64,000 bases of DNA, taken from positions 9,123,657 to 9,187,656 of the forward strand of contig CM040449.1 in assembly GCA_022749755.1 (NCBI GenBank), written 5' to 3'. The notes below the pieces were generated by a model. That model ran no database searches. It worked only from the letters and a program-made list of their open reading frames with translations, and was not told the DNA's origin. This document shows, in pieces, positions 33,632 to 45,639 of this stretch (positions within the stretch are counted from its first letter, which is position 1; the number at the start of each line of letters is the position of its first letter). The stretch comes from Azadirachta indica. Its lineage: Eukaryota; Streptophyta; Magnoliopsida; Sapindales; Meliaceae. A program made the translations under genes and the position numbers.

Positions 33632-34332
33632 CACAATGTCTTAAGAGTTTTTAAAAAAAAGAAAATCTGAATTTGGTTAATATATTTGTTTTTGTTTTTT
33701 ACTTTAAATATTTGAATATAAATGTAAAGTGGGGCAATGCCCATTGCCTCCTCGATTTTTGGGCCAATATGCAATTACTCTTATATTTTTTCTAATATCC
33801 CATTACTCCATGACTTTTTTTTTTTCAGTTTTACTTTTCGGTTTAATGGATTATATTTGAAATACTAAAAGACAAAATCAGAATTCAGGGGGGTGATGGG
33901 ATATTAAAGAAAATATAAGAAGTAATGAGACATTAGTTTAAAAATCAAGAGGTAATAGATATTCTCCCATGTAAAGTCATTTATTTTTTTAACTTATGTC
34001 TAAATATTCGTTAAAAACATTGAAATATAATTAATTTAAAATTTTTGACTTAAATATGAACGAATAAATAAATGAATAATTTCAATATTTAATTTGTCAA
34101 TAATATTCTTAGTTTATTATTTAATGTTTATATATGTTAATAACTTAATGTATTAATTTAACATTTTTTTAAGATATATACGTTAACATATTAGTTTCAA
34201 ATTATTTATTTTAAAAAAATAAATAATTTAACATTTATATTTAAACATTTTAGGTAAAAGAGTAAACATATCAATCATATTTAAATTTCAGTCATATTCA
34301 AATTTCAGGTAGTAAAAACAAACATTATCTAA
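33632..34332. mobile_element. AT-rich MITE interrupted by a Mutator-type MITE
   Basis: The left end TTAAGAGTTTTTAAAAAAAAG...AATCTGAATTTGG and the right end (reverse complement) TAATGTTTGTTTTTACTACC...GAAATTTGAATATG look like diverged inverted repeats of a widespread hAT-type MITE with TGTTTGTTTTT...TGAAT(C/T)TGAAT ends. Similar wording recurs near 49.4 and 50.5 kb. The 238-bp element at 33731-33968 is nested inside it with a clean target duplication. Confidence 0.5.
33731..33968. mobile_element. Mutator-type MITE, 238 bp, with perfect 9-bp target duplication
   Basis: Terminal inverted repeats of about 75 bp: the left side reads GGGGCAATGCCCATTGCC and the reverse complement of the right side GGGAGAATATCTATTACC, continuing in register through CCTCNTGATTTTT and TATATTTTNTNTAATATCCCAT. 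It is flanked by ATGTAAAGT on both sides (33722-33730 and 33969-33977), a perfect 9-bp duplication, as Mutator-superfamily insertions make. It has a relative at 57244-57502. Confidence 0.9.
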
Positions 34333-35541
34333 ATCTCAAAAATTTAAATAAGTAAATTAAATCTCTTTTCATAAGTATCCTTATCCAATTAATTTATTGA
34401 CAACATTATTCTTATCAAGTTTATACCAATTTTTTTTTTGTTCCATGCGCTCTCCCTTCATATTTATACATCAAATTTTGCAATCAATAAGTTTTTATTG
34501 TATTTGGTGATAAATCTCTTTTATTTTTTAATATAAATCTAAATTTATCAATGTTATCTTAAAAATTTTAAGAAAATAAATACATTTACTTTCCTATAAG
34601 ATCACAAATTATGCCTAGATTTATATTAACACAATTTTTGTATATATGTGTGAGTTAAAATTATTTTATTTTTAATATATTTTATTATTTATTTAATATT
34701 TTAAATTTTTTTAAGTATACAAATGAAAAGTAATATGGTTAATTTTATATTAATCAAAATGTTTTGACAATATTTAATTCACACCCAATATTTTGAACTA
34801 TATTTAGCGCGATTCCAGACCATTAGTTTTCTCCATCAATTTTAACAGTTGGCCATAGTTACTATTTAAAATACTATTTTGCCGCTAAAATATTACAGAT
34901 AAGATGACATTATAATTTTGTTCTTGTTTTGGAGGATTTTTAGATGAATAAAAAAAATATTTATTCGCTTCTCTCTCGGTCTAAAAGAAATCATTTTTTT
35001 TGAGAGAGAAAAGCAAATAAAAAATAATTTTTTATTCTAATTTTAAAATTTTTATATTTTCAATTGAAAACATAAAGGTATATTAATATTAAATATACAA
35101 GATCAAGTAAAGTTAAAAGAGGAGTTGTTAATAACTTTTTAGTTAGAATAGTTGGTTCCTTGCTCTTTAGTTAAAGTGGTTGGTATCTCTTTAAGGGTTC
35201 AATTCCTCCTAATTATAAAATAAAGACATTTTTCCTGTCAAAAATATATTTTACCTTAATTGATTGTAGATTTTCACGGTTATGTGAAATTGGATTCGAC
35301 TAAGATTTTGATTCTTGGTGGAATTTCATCATAATTGGATGTAGATTTTTATAAGTGCTACTAGTGTAAATTTAATTAAGACTCTCGACTCTCAATAAAT
35401 TTTTGATATAATAATAATAAATTGTATATATAATTTATAATATTTAAAAAACAGAAAAGAGGAAAAAGGGTTGACAACCTTTATTAAGGAGCCAGTAATT
35501 ATTAAGTAAAAGTTGAGTCTAAGAGTATTAAGATTATTTAT
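34333..35541. other. AT-rich intergenic sequence upstream of the PDI gene
   Basis: No coding signal, RNA gene or bounded element recognised. Confidence 0.5.
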
Positions 35542-35940
35542 GGTCGTATTTAATGTAACTTTTTTTTAAGTGAAGTTTATTGGGGTTAACTTTTTGCAAT
35601 TAGATTTTTTATAAGTGAAATTTTAACAAAAAATTATTATTTGTTCTATTGTCATAAATATTTTTTAAAAAAAAATTATGTGATTACTTTAATAAATAAG
35701 TTTTTTAATATTATGTTTTACAAAATGTTGTAAAATTTTTAAATTAAAATAACAATATTTTAAATAATTTTATTAAAAAAAATTCAAAAAACTCTACTAC
35801 AGGAAAAGAAAAACGAATTTTTTAATTTTTAAAAAACTCTTCTCAAGTGCAAACTAAATAAAGTCCAAAATTTTGAAAATTGATTTTAACATTTAAAAAG
35901 TGTTTTTTTTGACTAACAAAAAATTCGAACCAAAAGGATG
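35542..35940 (+). mobile_element. AT-rich MITE, copy B
   Basis: Begins GGTCGTATTTAATGTAACTTT, like copy A. It shares the order of motifs with 20024-20442 (a TATAAGTGAAATTTTAACA-like block, TAAATATTTTTTAAAA, ACTTTAATAAATAAGTTTTT) and ends near AAATTCGAACCAAAAGGATG. Diverged. It lies about 200 bp upstream of the PDI start codon. Confidence 0.6.
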
Positions 35941-36139
35941 TTTAGTTAAATTTATTCTTTTTCAAGGGTAATTTTGACTTTTCAATCCTCATTAATCATT
36001 ATTTAAGAAATTTAAAAGAGTGATAACATATATTTTAGAATTTGCCCATCTTCGAGGCAAATGCAATTTCCTGGGCTGTAACTTGGTCTTTTTAAAGCAA
36101 AATAGTACGCAGTACTGCGAAGAAGAAGGCGTTTCCAAG

Positions 36140-39100
36140 ATGATGCGAGATATGATCACAGGCATAGTTTGGATCTTGCTGTTGACAGGCTTCTGCTTCT
36201 CTGAAGAAGAAACCAAATTCAAAATCGATGGAAAAGTTTTGGAGCTTGACGAATCCAACTTCGATTCCGCTATTTCATCCTTTGACTACATTTTGGTCGA
36301 CTTTTACGCTCCCTGGTGCGGCCACTGCAAGCGCCTTGCCCCTCAGGTCCATTTCCTTCCTTCAGTTTTTCCGAATCTTCTTCAATTCTAATATTGTATT
36401 CTAGAGATCGTCCTATTGACATAAAGGTGTGTTCTTTTTGGTAGTTAGATGAAGCTGCTCCTATTCTCGCTGCATTGAAGGAGCCAATTGTGATAGCAAA
36501 AGTAGATGCTGATAAGTACAGCCGTCTTGCTAGCAAACATGAGATTGAGTATGTATGCTGTCTATTATACTATTATTAGCCTTACCCACATGACATTATT
36601 GGACAAAAGTTTATGCATTGTTAGAACTTTTCTGATGAGGGATTAGTTGTAGTTGAAATTTTGATTGACATGCTGTCCTCGTTTCGAGAATTTGTTAACA
36701 ACCTTCAACTTGTGTTTGTTTGGAATTTTAATTCATGGGCAGTCTCTTATTTTCCTGTGTTTTATTTGATGTAGTGCATTTCCTACTCTGAAGATCTATA
36801 TGCATGGTATTCCCACGGAATATTTTGGACCAAGAAAAGCAGATTTGCTTGTTCGTTATCTCAAGAAATTTGTTGCTCCTGATGTCTCAATTCTTAATTC
36901 TGATGCTGCCATTACTGAATTCGTTGAAGATGCTGGAACTTACTTTCCTATATTTATTGGTTTTGGCTTGAATGAGTCTGTCATATCAAACTTAGCCCTA
37001 AAGTATAAGAAAAAGGCTTGGTTCGCTGTGGCTAAGGATTTCTCTGAGGATGTCATGGTGTTGTATGATTTTGACAAAGTTCCGGCCTTGGTTGCACTTC
37101 AGCCAACTTACAATGAGCGCAGCATTTTTTATGGCCCCTTTGAAGGTTAGTTTGCATTCATATTCTTAAACATTGTCTGGTAAATTTGCTTTCATATTGC
37201 CATAGCTTGTTGTTTTAATGGTGTAACATGACATGTTTGTGTCCTTGATGTTTTGCATCTTGATTTGTGTATAGGCTCCATTTGGTTTAGTGAAAGAATA
37301 AATTTATAGGGACAAAAAAATTTTTTGACTTGATTGTGTCATTTTTTTCATATGCATGCTGTAACTGAAGCATTATCCTAAAAGCCTTCTCCTATTAGAA
37401 ATCCCTTTATGAGTGGAACATGAAAGAGGTGGCCTCTTTCAATGATATGTGATTGCCTACCATGTGTGATTATACAAGTCTGCAAAATTAGTTTATTTGG
37501 CCAATTTTCACCTGTATATCTGTTGAGAAATATACATACCTTCCCTCCATTGATTCAACTAGAAAAATAATTGAGTCAAGATATTGTATGCTAGTTTTTC
37601 AAGAAAGTGTAAGAAAGTATACTTATATAGCTTCTATAAGTAAGGAGGCCCATAGCTTACAAACCACGAAGGGAACCTAGCTTGTCATCCAAGTAGTGAT
37701 CTGCCTAGCCTTTAAACTTCAATCATGTTATAGACATTATTTTGTGCTATCGAAAGACATAGGAGAAATAATAGAAAATTTTTTTTTGCTGTATGGAGTT
37801 TTGCAAGGAGTATAAAAATTGGAAGCAATTTTAACTTTTTTCTTTATTTGATTCAAAACAGCATAAATTGTACATCTATCAAAGATGAAAATTCCAAAAA
37901 TAGAAAGACCAACCAGAGGTCCATCATTTGATCTAAAAGGAAATTCAAATGAAATAATGGAGAGTCCTGAAATTTTAGGTAACCAAAACCCAAAGTGATG
38001 CTGAGAAGCAAAATTTTGTCTTATAGCAAAATGATCTCACCTCACCTTCTATAGGGACTTCTATAATGTCTTTATTTCTTTCTATCCAAATCACCAAAGG
38101 ACTGCCAGCAATGAGGATCTTCATAAATCCTTAGCATTTCACCTCCACCAAAAGCACACAAATCTTCTAAGAATACAGATACACAGGACTCAGAAATAAC
38201 CCATGTCAGCTGCCTTAAAAGAGATAATACCACATTTCAAAACTATAGGACACCGAAGAAATAGTTGATTTATGCTGTTGACCTCTCCCCGTCCTTTTTG
38301 TGGTTCACACACCGGTGGGCGCAAATGGATAACCTAGTCCCTCTTTTTTATAGAACCATAATGAGTATTAGCTCTTCACATCATAAAATTTGAACTTGGA
38401 ACTTAGATGAACTTTGACTTCCCAAATTACATTTGACAGAAAAAATACAGATTCAAAGTCTCATCAGTCAGTCAATTAAAATACAATTTTCATGAATGAT
38501 TTCTTAAACATAGATTGGCCACAGAGAAACACTCTTCAATTGAAAGGAATGTTTCATAATATTCTACGTATCATTTAATTGCCAGCTGGTTTGATCCTGT
38601 ACACAATAGCTCCAAATTTTTTATTTTTAGTTAAATTAAATAAAATTGATAAGATTTCTCATTGGTAGGTAAATCTCATAAGTAACAAAACTTTTCCCAT
38701 TAGATGTTTTAAGTATGTTGTTATCACAGATTGCTGTTTTGGCATAACATTGATTTATTTAATCCCAATTGTTAACTTTTCTTGCTTAATACCCTAAATG
38801 ACTCTAATCAACTAACTTCAATGTTTTTAATAAACAATAATTGTTTAAGCATTGTCAATGATGCACTTAACTACCTCAATCTTGTTTAGATTTGTTTGGT
38901 AAATAATGGTAAGTCCACATTTCTTATGGATTTTACTGCTTCTATCAAAGTATTGTAGAATGAGTACTGTGATTTTTGTTCATCTTCAAACTCTTTTAGC
39001 TGCATAAATCCACAGCATTCTCACCTTCCTATTCTAAATATGCAGAGGAATTTTTGGAAGACTTTATAAAACAGAATTTCCTTCCTCTTTCTGTGCCTAT

Positions 39101-40213
39101 AAACCATGACACGCTGAAGTTACTGAAAGATGATAATAGGAAGATTGTCCTCACACTTGTGGAGGATGACACAGACGAGAAGTCACAGAAATTGATCAAG
39201 TTACTGAAGGCTGCTGCATCTGCAAATCGTGACTTGGTTTTTGCCTATGTCGGGATTAAACAGTGGGAAGACTTTGCTGATACATTTGAAGCCAATAAGA
39301 AGACAAAATTGCCAAAGATGGTCGTTTGGGATGGGGATGTAGAGTTCTTTACTGTAAGTATTGATTTTTTGAAAAATTAGAGTTCGGTTCTTCATGCTAA
39401 CTTCAACACCGTAAGTTTCTGATAGTTGTTAAAAATAAAAGAGACAGAACCTTTTGTTTTGGGTATTGATTTGCTGAAAACTTCACTAATAATATGGTGA
39501 TAGAATAGAGAGACAGTCCTCCTAGGAAAGCAATGCTGCCCCCAATCCAGCCACATATAAAACACACTTGCTATTTGTACATTCTTTCTCTTGGTTCAGT
39601 GGAGATTCATTTGGTGTAATAGCACACAATATGAGGAGATCTTACTCCCATCCCTGCAATGGGATCGTCTTTCTCTTGTGATGACAAAAGCAATTCTGAT
39701 GTGTACATATGTTCTTGTAAATCCTCATTTACCTTACAGACACTGTGAAATCTAGAGTCTAGACATGCTTTGCAAGTGAGCTAGTGTCCTTCAGGCTAGC
39801 AATTCTGAATAATATACTTTTTCTGATGCTTTCAAGTTTTTTCCTTGCCCAACTGGAACATAATATGTACTCACATACTATTATTCTTTCCACAGGTTAT
39901 TGGTTCAGAAAGCATTGATGAGGAAGACCAGGGTTCTCAAGTCTCACGTTTCCTTGAAGGATATAGAGAAGGAAGGACAGAACAGAAAAAGATTTCCGGT
40001 CCATCATTCATGGGCTACATCAATTCTCTTATCGGCATTAGATCTGTGTACATCATTGTATTTATGGTTGCAATGCTAATGCTTCTCAGAACCCTTGGTA
40101 AAGAAGATGACGTGCCTCTTAGGGTTGGCACCTCAGACCAGAGTGACCATGCTCAGACCACAGTCACCAGGCCTGAAACTGACAATCCTAGCTCCAGAGA
40201 GAAGGAAGATTAA
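36140..40213 (+). CDS. PDIL5-2: Protein disulfide isomerase, PDIL5-2 type, membrane-anchored, 5 exons
   Basis: Catalyses disulfide formation and exchange in the ER lumen. Exons 36140-36346, 36445-36548, 36775-37145, 39046-39353, 39896-40213; all GT/AG with consistent phases; 435 aa, close to the roughly 440 of Arabidopsis PDIL5-2. The N-terminus ([16 protein letters not shown]) is a signal peptide. One thioredoxin domain has the active site WCGHCK at about residue 62 and a cis-proline in FPTLKIY. Two redox-inactive thioredoxin-like regions follow. A hydrophobic segment near the C-terminus ([19 protein letters not shown]) should anchor it, with a polar tail and no KDEL. The start was chosen as the first ATG before the signal peptide; a second in-frame ATG follows immediately. 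It is convergent with the RMR gene 1.1 kb downstream. Confidence 0.93.
38010..38335 (-). pseudogene. LINE (non-LTR) C-terminal remnant inside PDI intron 3
   Basis: Within the 1.9 kb intron 37146-39045 the minus strand shows, in shifting frames, [15 protein letters not shown], then [20 protein letters not shown], then SLLAVLW and [13 protein letters not shown]. This succession matches the zinc-binding (zf-RVT) tail of plant LINE polyproteins (HLFLHCP..., FGGG.K, ...LLAVLW.IWIERN..IFE). Frameshifts and stops show it is old. The rest of the LINE is not recognised in the intron. Confidence 0.65.
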
Positions 40214-40250
40214 GCAAAACTCCTGGTTGGGACTGTTGGAAATCAAAGAA

Positions 40251-40314
40251 TCTGTGTCATTTTGATACATTCTCAGTAGAAGTCTGTGTCATTTTGATAC
40301 ATCCTCAGTAGAAG
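40251..40314 (+). repeat. Two 32-bp tandem repeats in the PDI 3' UTR
   Basis: TCTGTGTCATTTTGATACAT followed by TCTCAGTAGAAG at 40251-40282 is repeated at 40283-40314 with one change. It starts 38 bp after the stop codon. Confidence 0.95.
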
Positions 40315-40470
40315 TATAGTTGCTATCTTGATTTCCATACTTTTCATAGACAATGGTCTGTTCTCACATATTTTGATCTGCACACCTGCATTTCTATTTA
40401 AGAACCAACCTCAAAGTAGTACTATTTTGTGCAGAATAGATGTGTTGAGTTTACGTAGAGGTGTATACAG

Positions 40471-40492
40471 TTTTTTTTTTTTTTTTTTTTTT
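40471..40492 (+). repeat. T22 homopolymer
   Basis: An uninterrupted run of 22 T about 260 bp past the PDI stop codon. Confidence 0.95.
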
Positions 40493-41308
40493 AATGAAAA
40501 ATGTGTCAATTGCCGTAGGACTTTTGGCTTTTGGAAGATAAATGAATCATATGAACCTTTCGTGCTTTCTGTCAAGTGCTATTTCAAGTACAGGTGTGAC
40601 AGTTTCATCCCACAAGGGAACTGATTGTCGGTTGCAATTTTATGGTTAAAATTACAAATTTTCACAAATTTTCATCAGGAATTATTATATAATTTACACT
40701 ATTTATCTTCATTAATTACATTAATTTTATAATGTAATTGATAAAATAACATTGTGATTCAAATGTGTCATGATTATTGTGCATGATAACGCTTAATAAG
40801 AAAAACTTTTATTTTCCATCGGATCCAAATCCGACATAAAATTTTCAATTTTCAAGCAAAAAGTATCAGAATCAATGGAGCGAGTAGCTAGGAAAAATAA
40901 AATAGAAACTCCAAAAGTTCAATGGTCAGTGGTCAGTGTGCTCGCCATTAACATCATCAAAATATTAATGTCAACAAAATACAACACAGCATCGTACTGA
41001 TACACTCAACTTTTGTATACAAATTTGTAAAATCTCTATTGGAAAAAAAATCCCACAACTATCGCTTTGAAATTTGAAATAAATCATGCCTTATGCTACA
41101 ATATACAATCGAGTGGCAGCATATGATTCTAAAATGGGAGTCAGAAAGCAATACACATCGCATTAGATAGATACCAAACATACATGAAGCTGTATGATGT
41201 GAAGTAGAGATCAAAAGGATTTGAAAATGGTCGCGTTGTCAGTCCCATTGAGCTATGGCACATGGTACCTACTCAGTTTCTCTTACTACAATATACTAAA
41301 TGTTCAAA
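40493..41308. other. Spacer between convergent PDI and RMR genes
   Basis: Holds the 3' UTRs of both genes. AT-rich, with no further gene seen. Confidence 0.6.
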
Positions 41309-44300
41309 TTAACATCCTGGAAGAGATTGAGCGGAGGCAAAAGGAGAGAAACTTGCAGCTGACTCACTACAATGCAAGGGATGTGGCTGAAGACTGGAAG
41401 AACCAAGTAAACTTGGTGAGGCATTGCTTGGGCTTGGATGATATGGCGACATGTATCTTGAGTTATGAGGTGATATGGATGGGTAACCAAGCGAGTGGGA
41501 TGACAACAAATAAGAAGCACGAGATCTTTGGGAAGATGCATGTATGAGATCAACAGAGCTTCGACTAACATTTAAGGGAGGAGATTGCTGATGGGACCTA
41601 ACGGATTGTGGAATGTAAGAAGTAGATGCAAGAGACTGGAGGTGAGAGACTGAAGGTGACTGCGATACTGCTGAGGGTATATGTAAGGCTGAAGATGATG
41701 CTAGTGAAGACCTCACAGATGAAAGTACAGAAGAGGATGGGCTTGGTGAAAGCAATGGTGTACACTCTGACGCAGGTGGATCACCGGTGCTAGTTCTCGC
41801 ATCTCGCTTGCAAACTGGGCAGAATGTTCTCCATGATGTAAGCCAAGAATCCACACAGAAAGCATGAAATTCTGTGATGTTCCAGTGACAACGTTTAGAC
41901 ATCCAAGTCCAAAAAAGACTAAGAGATTGTTGTAACCAGGTTCCAAAAAAAAAAAAAAAACATAAAAGAGTAATTATAAGTTGCAAATAGGACTTCCAAA
42001 CAGCATATATTCTGCAATACATCACCAAACAACTTGTCTCATGCATATAGAAAACAGAGATAGTTTCAAATTGCACATACACTGCAGATTAACATCCAAT
42101 TGATTTTCCACATGAATCCAGAATTCTTCAATGAATGACATTTTCATTTCTTTTATTTATAAGGCAAACAATTTACTTGTATCAAAGCAAAGAAAGTGAA
42201 ATCACCCAAAAAGGAAAACCAGAAGTCTAGATGCTTAAACCAAACAATTGTTCGAGTTGAAATTTGATATTCTAGAAGAAAAGACCGGTACCATAACACC
42301 ATCTATCCTTTTGAAACTTCAATGTTATCTCAATAAAGAAAAAAAACACTTATGTTTGACTGAATGCAATCCTGGCATGCACAGTCATTTGATATGATTT
42401 TTCTATTACAATTGAATCCTCCTCACCCATGAAATAATAATGTTAATTTCATACAAGAAAATTTAATTTAGTGTAACCACGACTTCTAAAAGTTCTATTC
42501 TCATAGTGCATGATTAGATTTAGTAAGTCCTTGCTCAAGACTGCATGATAGCATAAGCATACACAACTCAAAATTCTCAATTTGTTATTAGGTAAGGATA
42601 TTAACTTCCATGTACAGTTCATTTGTATCTCAATAGGCAAAAAGCATATTCATATAAACAAAATTTTAACAAGGGTTTTGTCACAGAAGATGAAACTATA
42701 GTCATTGGAGCTCAATATACAAAAAAAATGCAATGCAGGCACAGCAACACGATTGCTGCAACTCATGTAAGTTGATCAGATATTGAGGTAGTGTACACAT
42801 GCAAACAACTTTATGCACAAAGGATATTTTTATGTGAAGTCATTGAAGCTCAATCAATAGAAAAATGGAATGTGGGCATTTCCGGAGGGAAAAACTGAAG
42901 AAATAAATTTCCACATTTGATGGCCAAAGTAGGGTGATGCAGTTAAATAAGTTCTGTTAAAATAGTTCGAAAAATTAACTGTCCTGATGGTAATAGGGCT
43001 CAAAATACTGTGAAGCATTTGCATAAAATTGATATACCCAAGCAGGCTAAGACCATAAACATAATGTTGACATTTATGTTTCCAAGCAGAAAAGACCTGC
43101 CGTTATGTTAATTTCCTTTACTGATATCCCAAACTACCATATGCAGGAAAAATTGAAGAAATAAAACCTTACAAACAAAAGAAAGTAGGTCTTCATATCA
43201 ACATTAGAATTTTATCCAAAAAAACACTATCCAAAGAACAAAACTAATAAGATATGGCGTTATTCATGTAGATTTGTAAACTGACATGCAACATTATCTT
43301 TAATAGGGTAAGAAAGACTTACTGTGACGACATGGCAGAATTCTGAGTTTCTCTCCTACACTATAGTCCTCGAGGCATATGGCACATGTTCTTGAGGTAC
43401 AATTATCCTCTAAAACAGCAGTAAATATCAGGCTTGGCATTGCTTTCACTAAACGCCTGCTCATACCATGAAACTCACGGACTCGGGAAGCTCGAGGACC
43501 TTCACGTCTTATACGATGCCTGCGTACAAAGAAGCAAGTAGCCAGCACTGCAGACATGGCAAGAAGAGAAATAAAAGAGATTGCCATGATTGACCATGCT
43601 GAATTTTCAAAGCTTGGGATTATCCATAACTCCATGTCAGTTAAGCCCGCATACTGTTTCAGTTTTTCACCTGAAGCTTTGGACACAAACACGGCATGTA
43701 TTTTAATACCAGCTGAATTTCCCGCCACTGCATTTACCAGTAGTTTAAATCAGAGATCTCATAATACAAAAATATTTAACTACTATTTCACATTTCTTTA
43801 AAAATTAAGAACAAAAAATATAGCATAGATCACCACAGAATATAACATAGAAAGTTAGCATAGAAAGAAACATGACAAAGGGACTGTTTGTGCAGAATAT
43901 CTTATCTCACATGAACACAGGTTCGATAAACAAGTATAGGCATATTTCTTTTGCTTCATATCTGAACTTTTAAAGTCACTTGTGCAAGTTCTGAATATCA
44001 CAGAAAAACATAATGTTGGTTATCACTACCTAATCTGATGCAATCATGCAAAAAAAAAACCTTGTCATTTAACATACTTACAATTGTGTGTATAAGAATT
44101 TTACCATTTTCACAATCTTTCACTGTAGGGGATAATTCAATTTTTTATTATCAAGTATGGTCTAAGAAAGACTATCTTTGGATGCAAGGGTAGAGTTGTA
44201 ATGTCAATAAAATGAAGGGATATGAATAAAAGTTACTAGGTTGAAGTTTGACACTAGTTTTTTTATTATGTATATAGTTCCCAATTTTATTTGTTTCAAA

Positions 44301-45626
44301 TCCTGGTAATATTTGAATAAGGATGCTTAATCCCAAAAAGTTATCTATGCAATTTTAGATAAAATGTTTTTGAGCAATGAGAATTTAACTATATTCTTGT
44401 ACTCTTTAAGAAAGCTCTTAAATTTGCACCTCTTCTTTTTCCTAGTTGCTTTCCCTCTTCAGTATGTCAATTTCAGGTTCTTCTTTCAAATCTATGACCA
44501 AAAGCCCAATTAACTTTTACATCACCATCCACAACCGATCTACACATCTACCTATCCAATCTAAAGTCTCATTTGAATAACATACTATGTAATTCAATCA
44601 TTAAAGACACTGTATTGCCTAGCCCTACAAACATCAGGATCAAGTTTGGTGATTTAGATGCATTACTAACCTTTTATAATTTTGACATGAAGTGAAACCA
44701 AATAAAGCAGCTTATGATTTAGACAAATTTCTTTATCAAAGATCACAAGACATGGGACTGATGATTAGATGCCCAGCAACATAATTTAGTACATCGTTAG
44801 CCAGATTGAAGAAAATTAACATAATTGCGTCATGCCTAATTGAGCAGGTAGCATACCCATTACTTACCACTTATGCAGCCCATCATTAACTACAAAAGCA
44901 CTCAGTCACTTTCTGAGTTTCACAACTTACTAAGTAAGAAAGGATATATAAAATGGCAAAAAAGACCACGAAAAAGGAAATTACTTGCAACCAAGACACC
45001 ATCATCTTCATTGTCATAGACAATAGCAGCTCTGAATCCCGCCTTCTGAGCTTTCCTGACTTTATCTTCAAAGCTACACCCTCCTCTAATAATCAGTACA
45101 AATGGAGAGCTTTTATTCTTAGCATTTTCAACTTTATCAGTCAAGTCTGAACAAGCATCAAGAGGCTTGGCAACATATAATACCCCAGCTTCACCCGACC
45201 CTTTAATCGCTGGAGCTGAAAATATCAATATTACCCAAAATTAGAGAAATTGAAAAAAAAAAGTAACATCACATGATTACTTACATACACTCAATCAGGA
45301 ACATAAATAATAAACTAATTTACTTGATTATCCTACACTCTCAACAACCAGTTAGAAAAGTCCACACACATTAAAAACGTGGATTATCATTTTATCTACT
45401 TTGCTTACCACTCGGATAATATTATATTAAAAAAATCTTCATTTTCCCGCACTTTCTCAACAACCAAACAGGAAAGAAAATTTCCGAGAACAAAGAACTA
45501 ACCGAAATTAGCTTCGATATCATCAAACGAGAGAGTAACGTTGTTCCCAATCAAAACGACATTGGCAGAAGCCATCTGACAAATAGACAACAGAAAAAGC
45601 AAATACACCACCACTAGATTCTTCAT
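41309..45626 (-). CDS. RMR: RMR-type receptor: PA domain, transmembrane segment, RING-H2; 4 exons
   Basis: RMR proteins sort soluble cargo to protein storage vacuoles, binding it through the luminal PA domain; the cytosolic RING resembles E3 ubiquitin ligases. Exons on the minus strand: 45626-45503, 45215-44985, 43727-43323, 41871-41309; all GT/AG with consistent phases; 440 aa. The first 21 or so residues ([19 protein letters not shown]) form a signal peptide. The PA domain (about residues 40-150) includes [19 protein letters not shown] and [11 protein letters not shown] transmembrane segment follows ([20 protein letters not shown]). The RING-H2 has [23 protein letters not shown] and CPVCK. 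A Ser-rich tail of about 140 residues makes it like the longer Arabidopsis RMR2-type proteins rather than short RMR1. Start: first ATG, before the signal peptide. Confidence 0.94.
41872..43322 (-). other. Intron 3 of the RMR gene
   Basis: A 1.45 kb intron separating the RING at RHK/FHAF. AT-rich, no recognised insertion; an A-run of about 18 lies at 41945-41962. Confidence 0.85.
43728..44984 (-). other. Intron 2 of the RMR gene
   Basis: A 1.26 kb AT-rich intron between the PA-domain exons, with no recognised insert. Confidence 0.85.
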
Positions 45627-45639
45627 CTCCGCGATTCCA

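Noticed and set aside
41221..41547. 108-codon plus-strand open frame
   Set aside because: Antisense to the Ser-rich last exon of the RMR gene.
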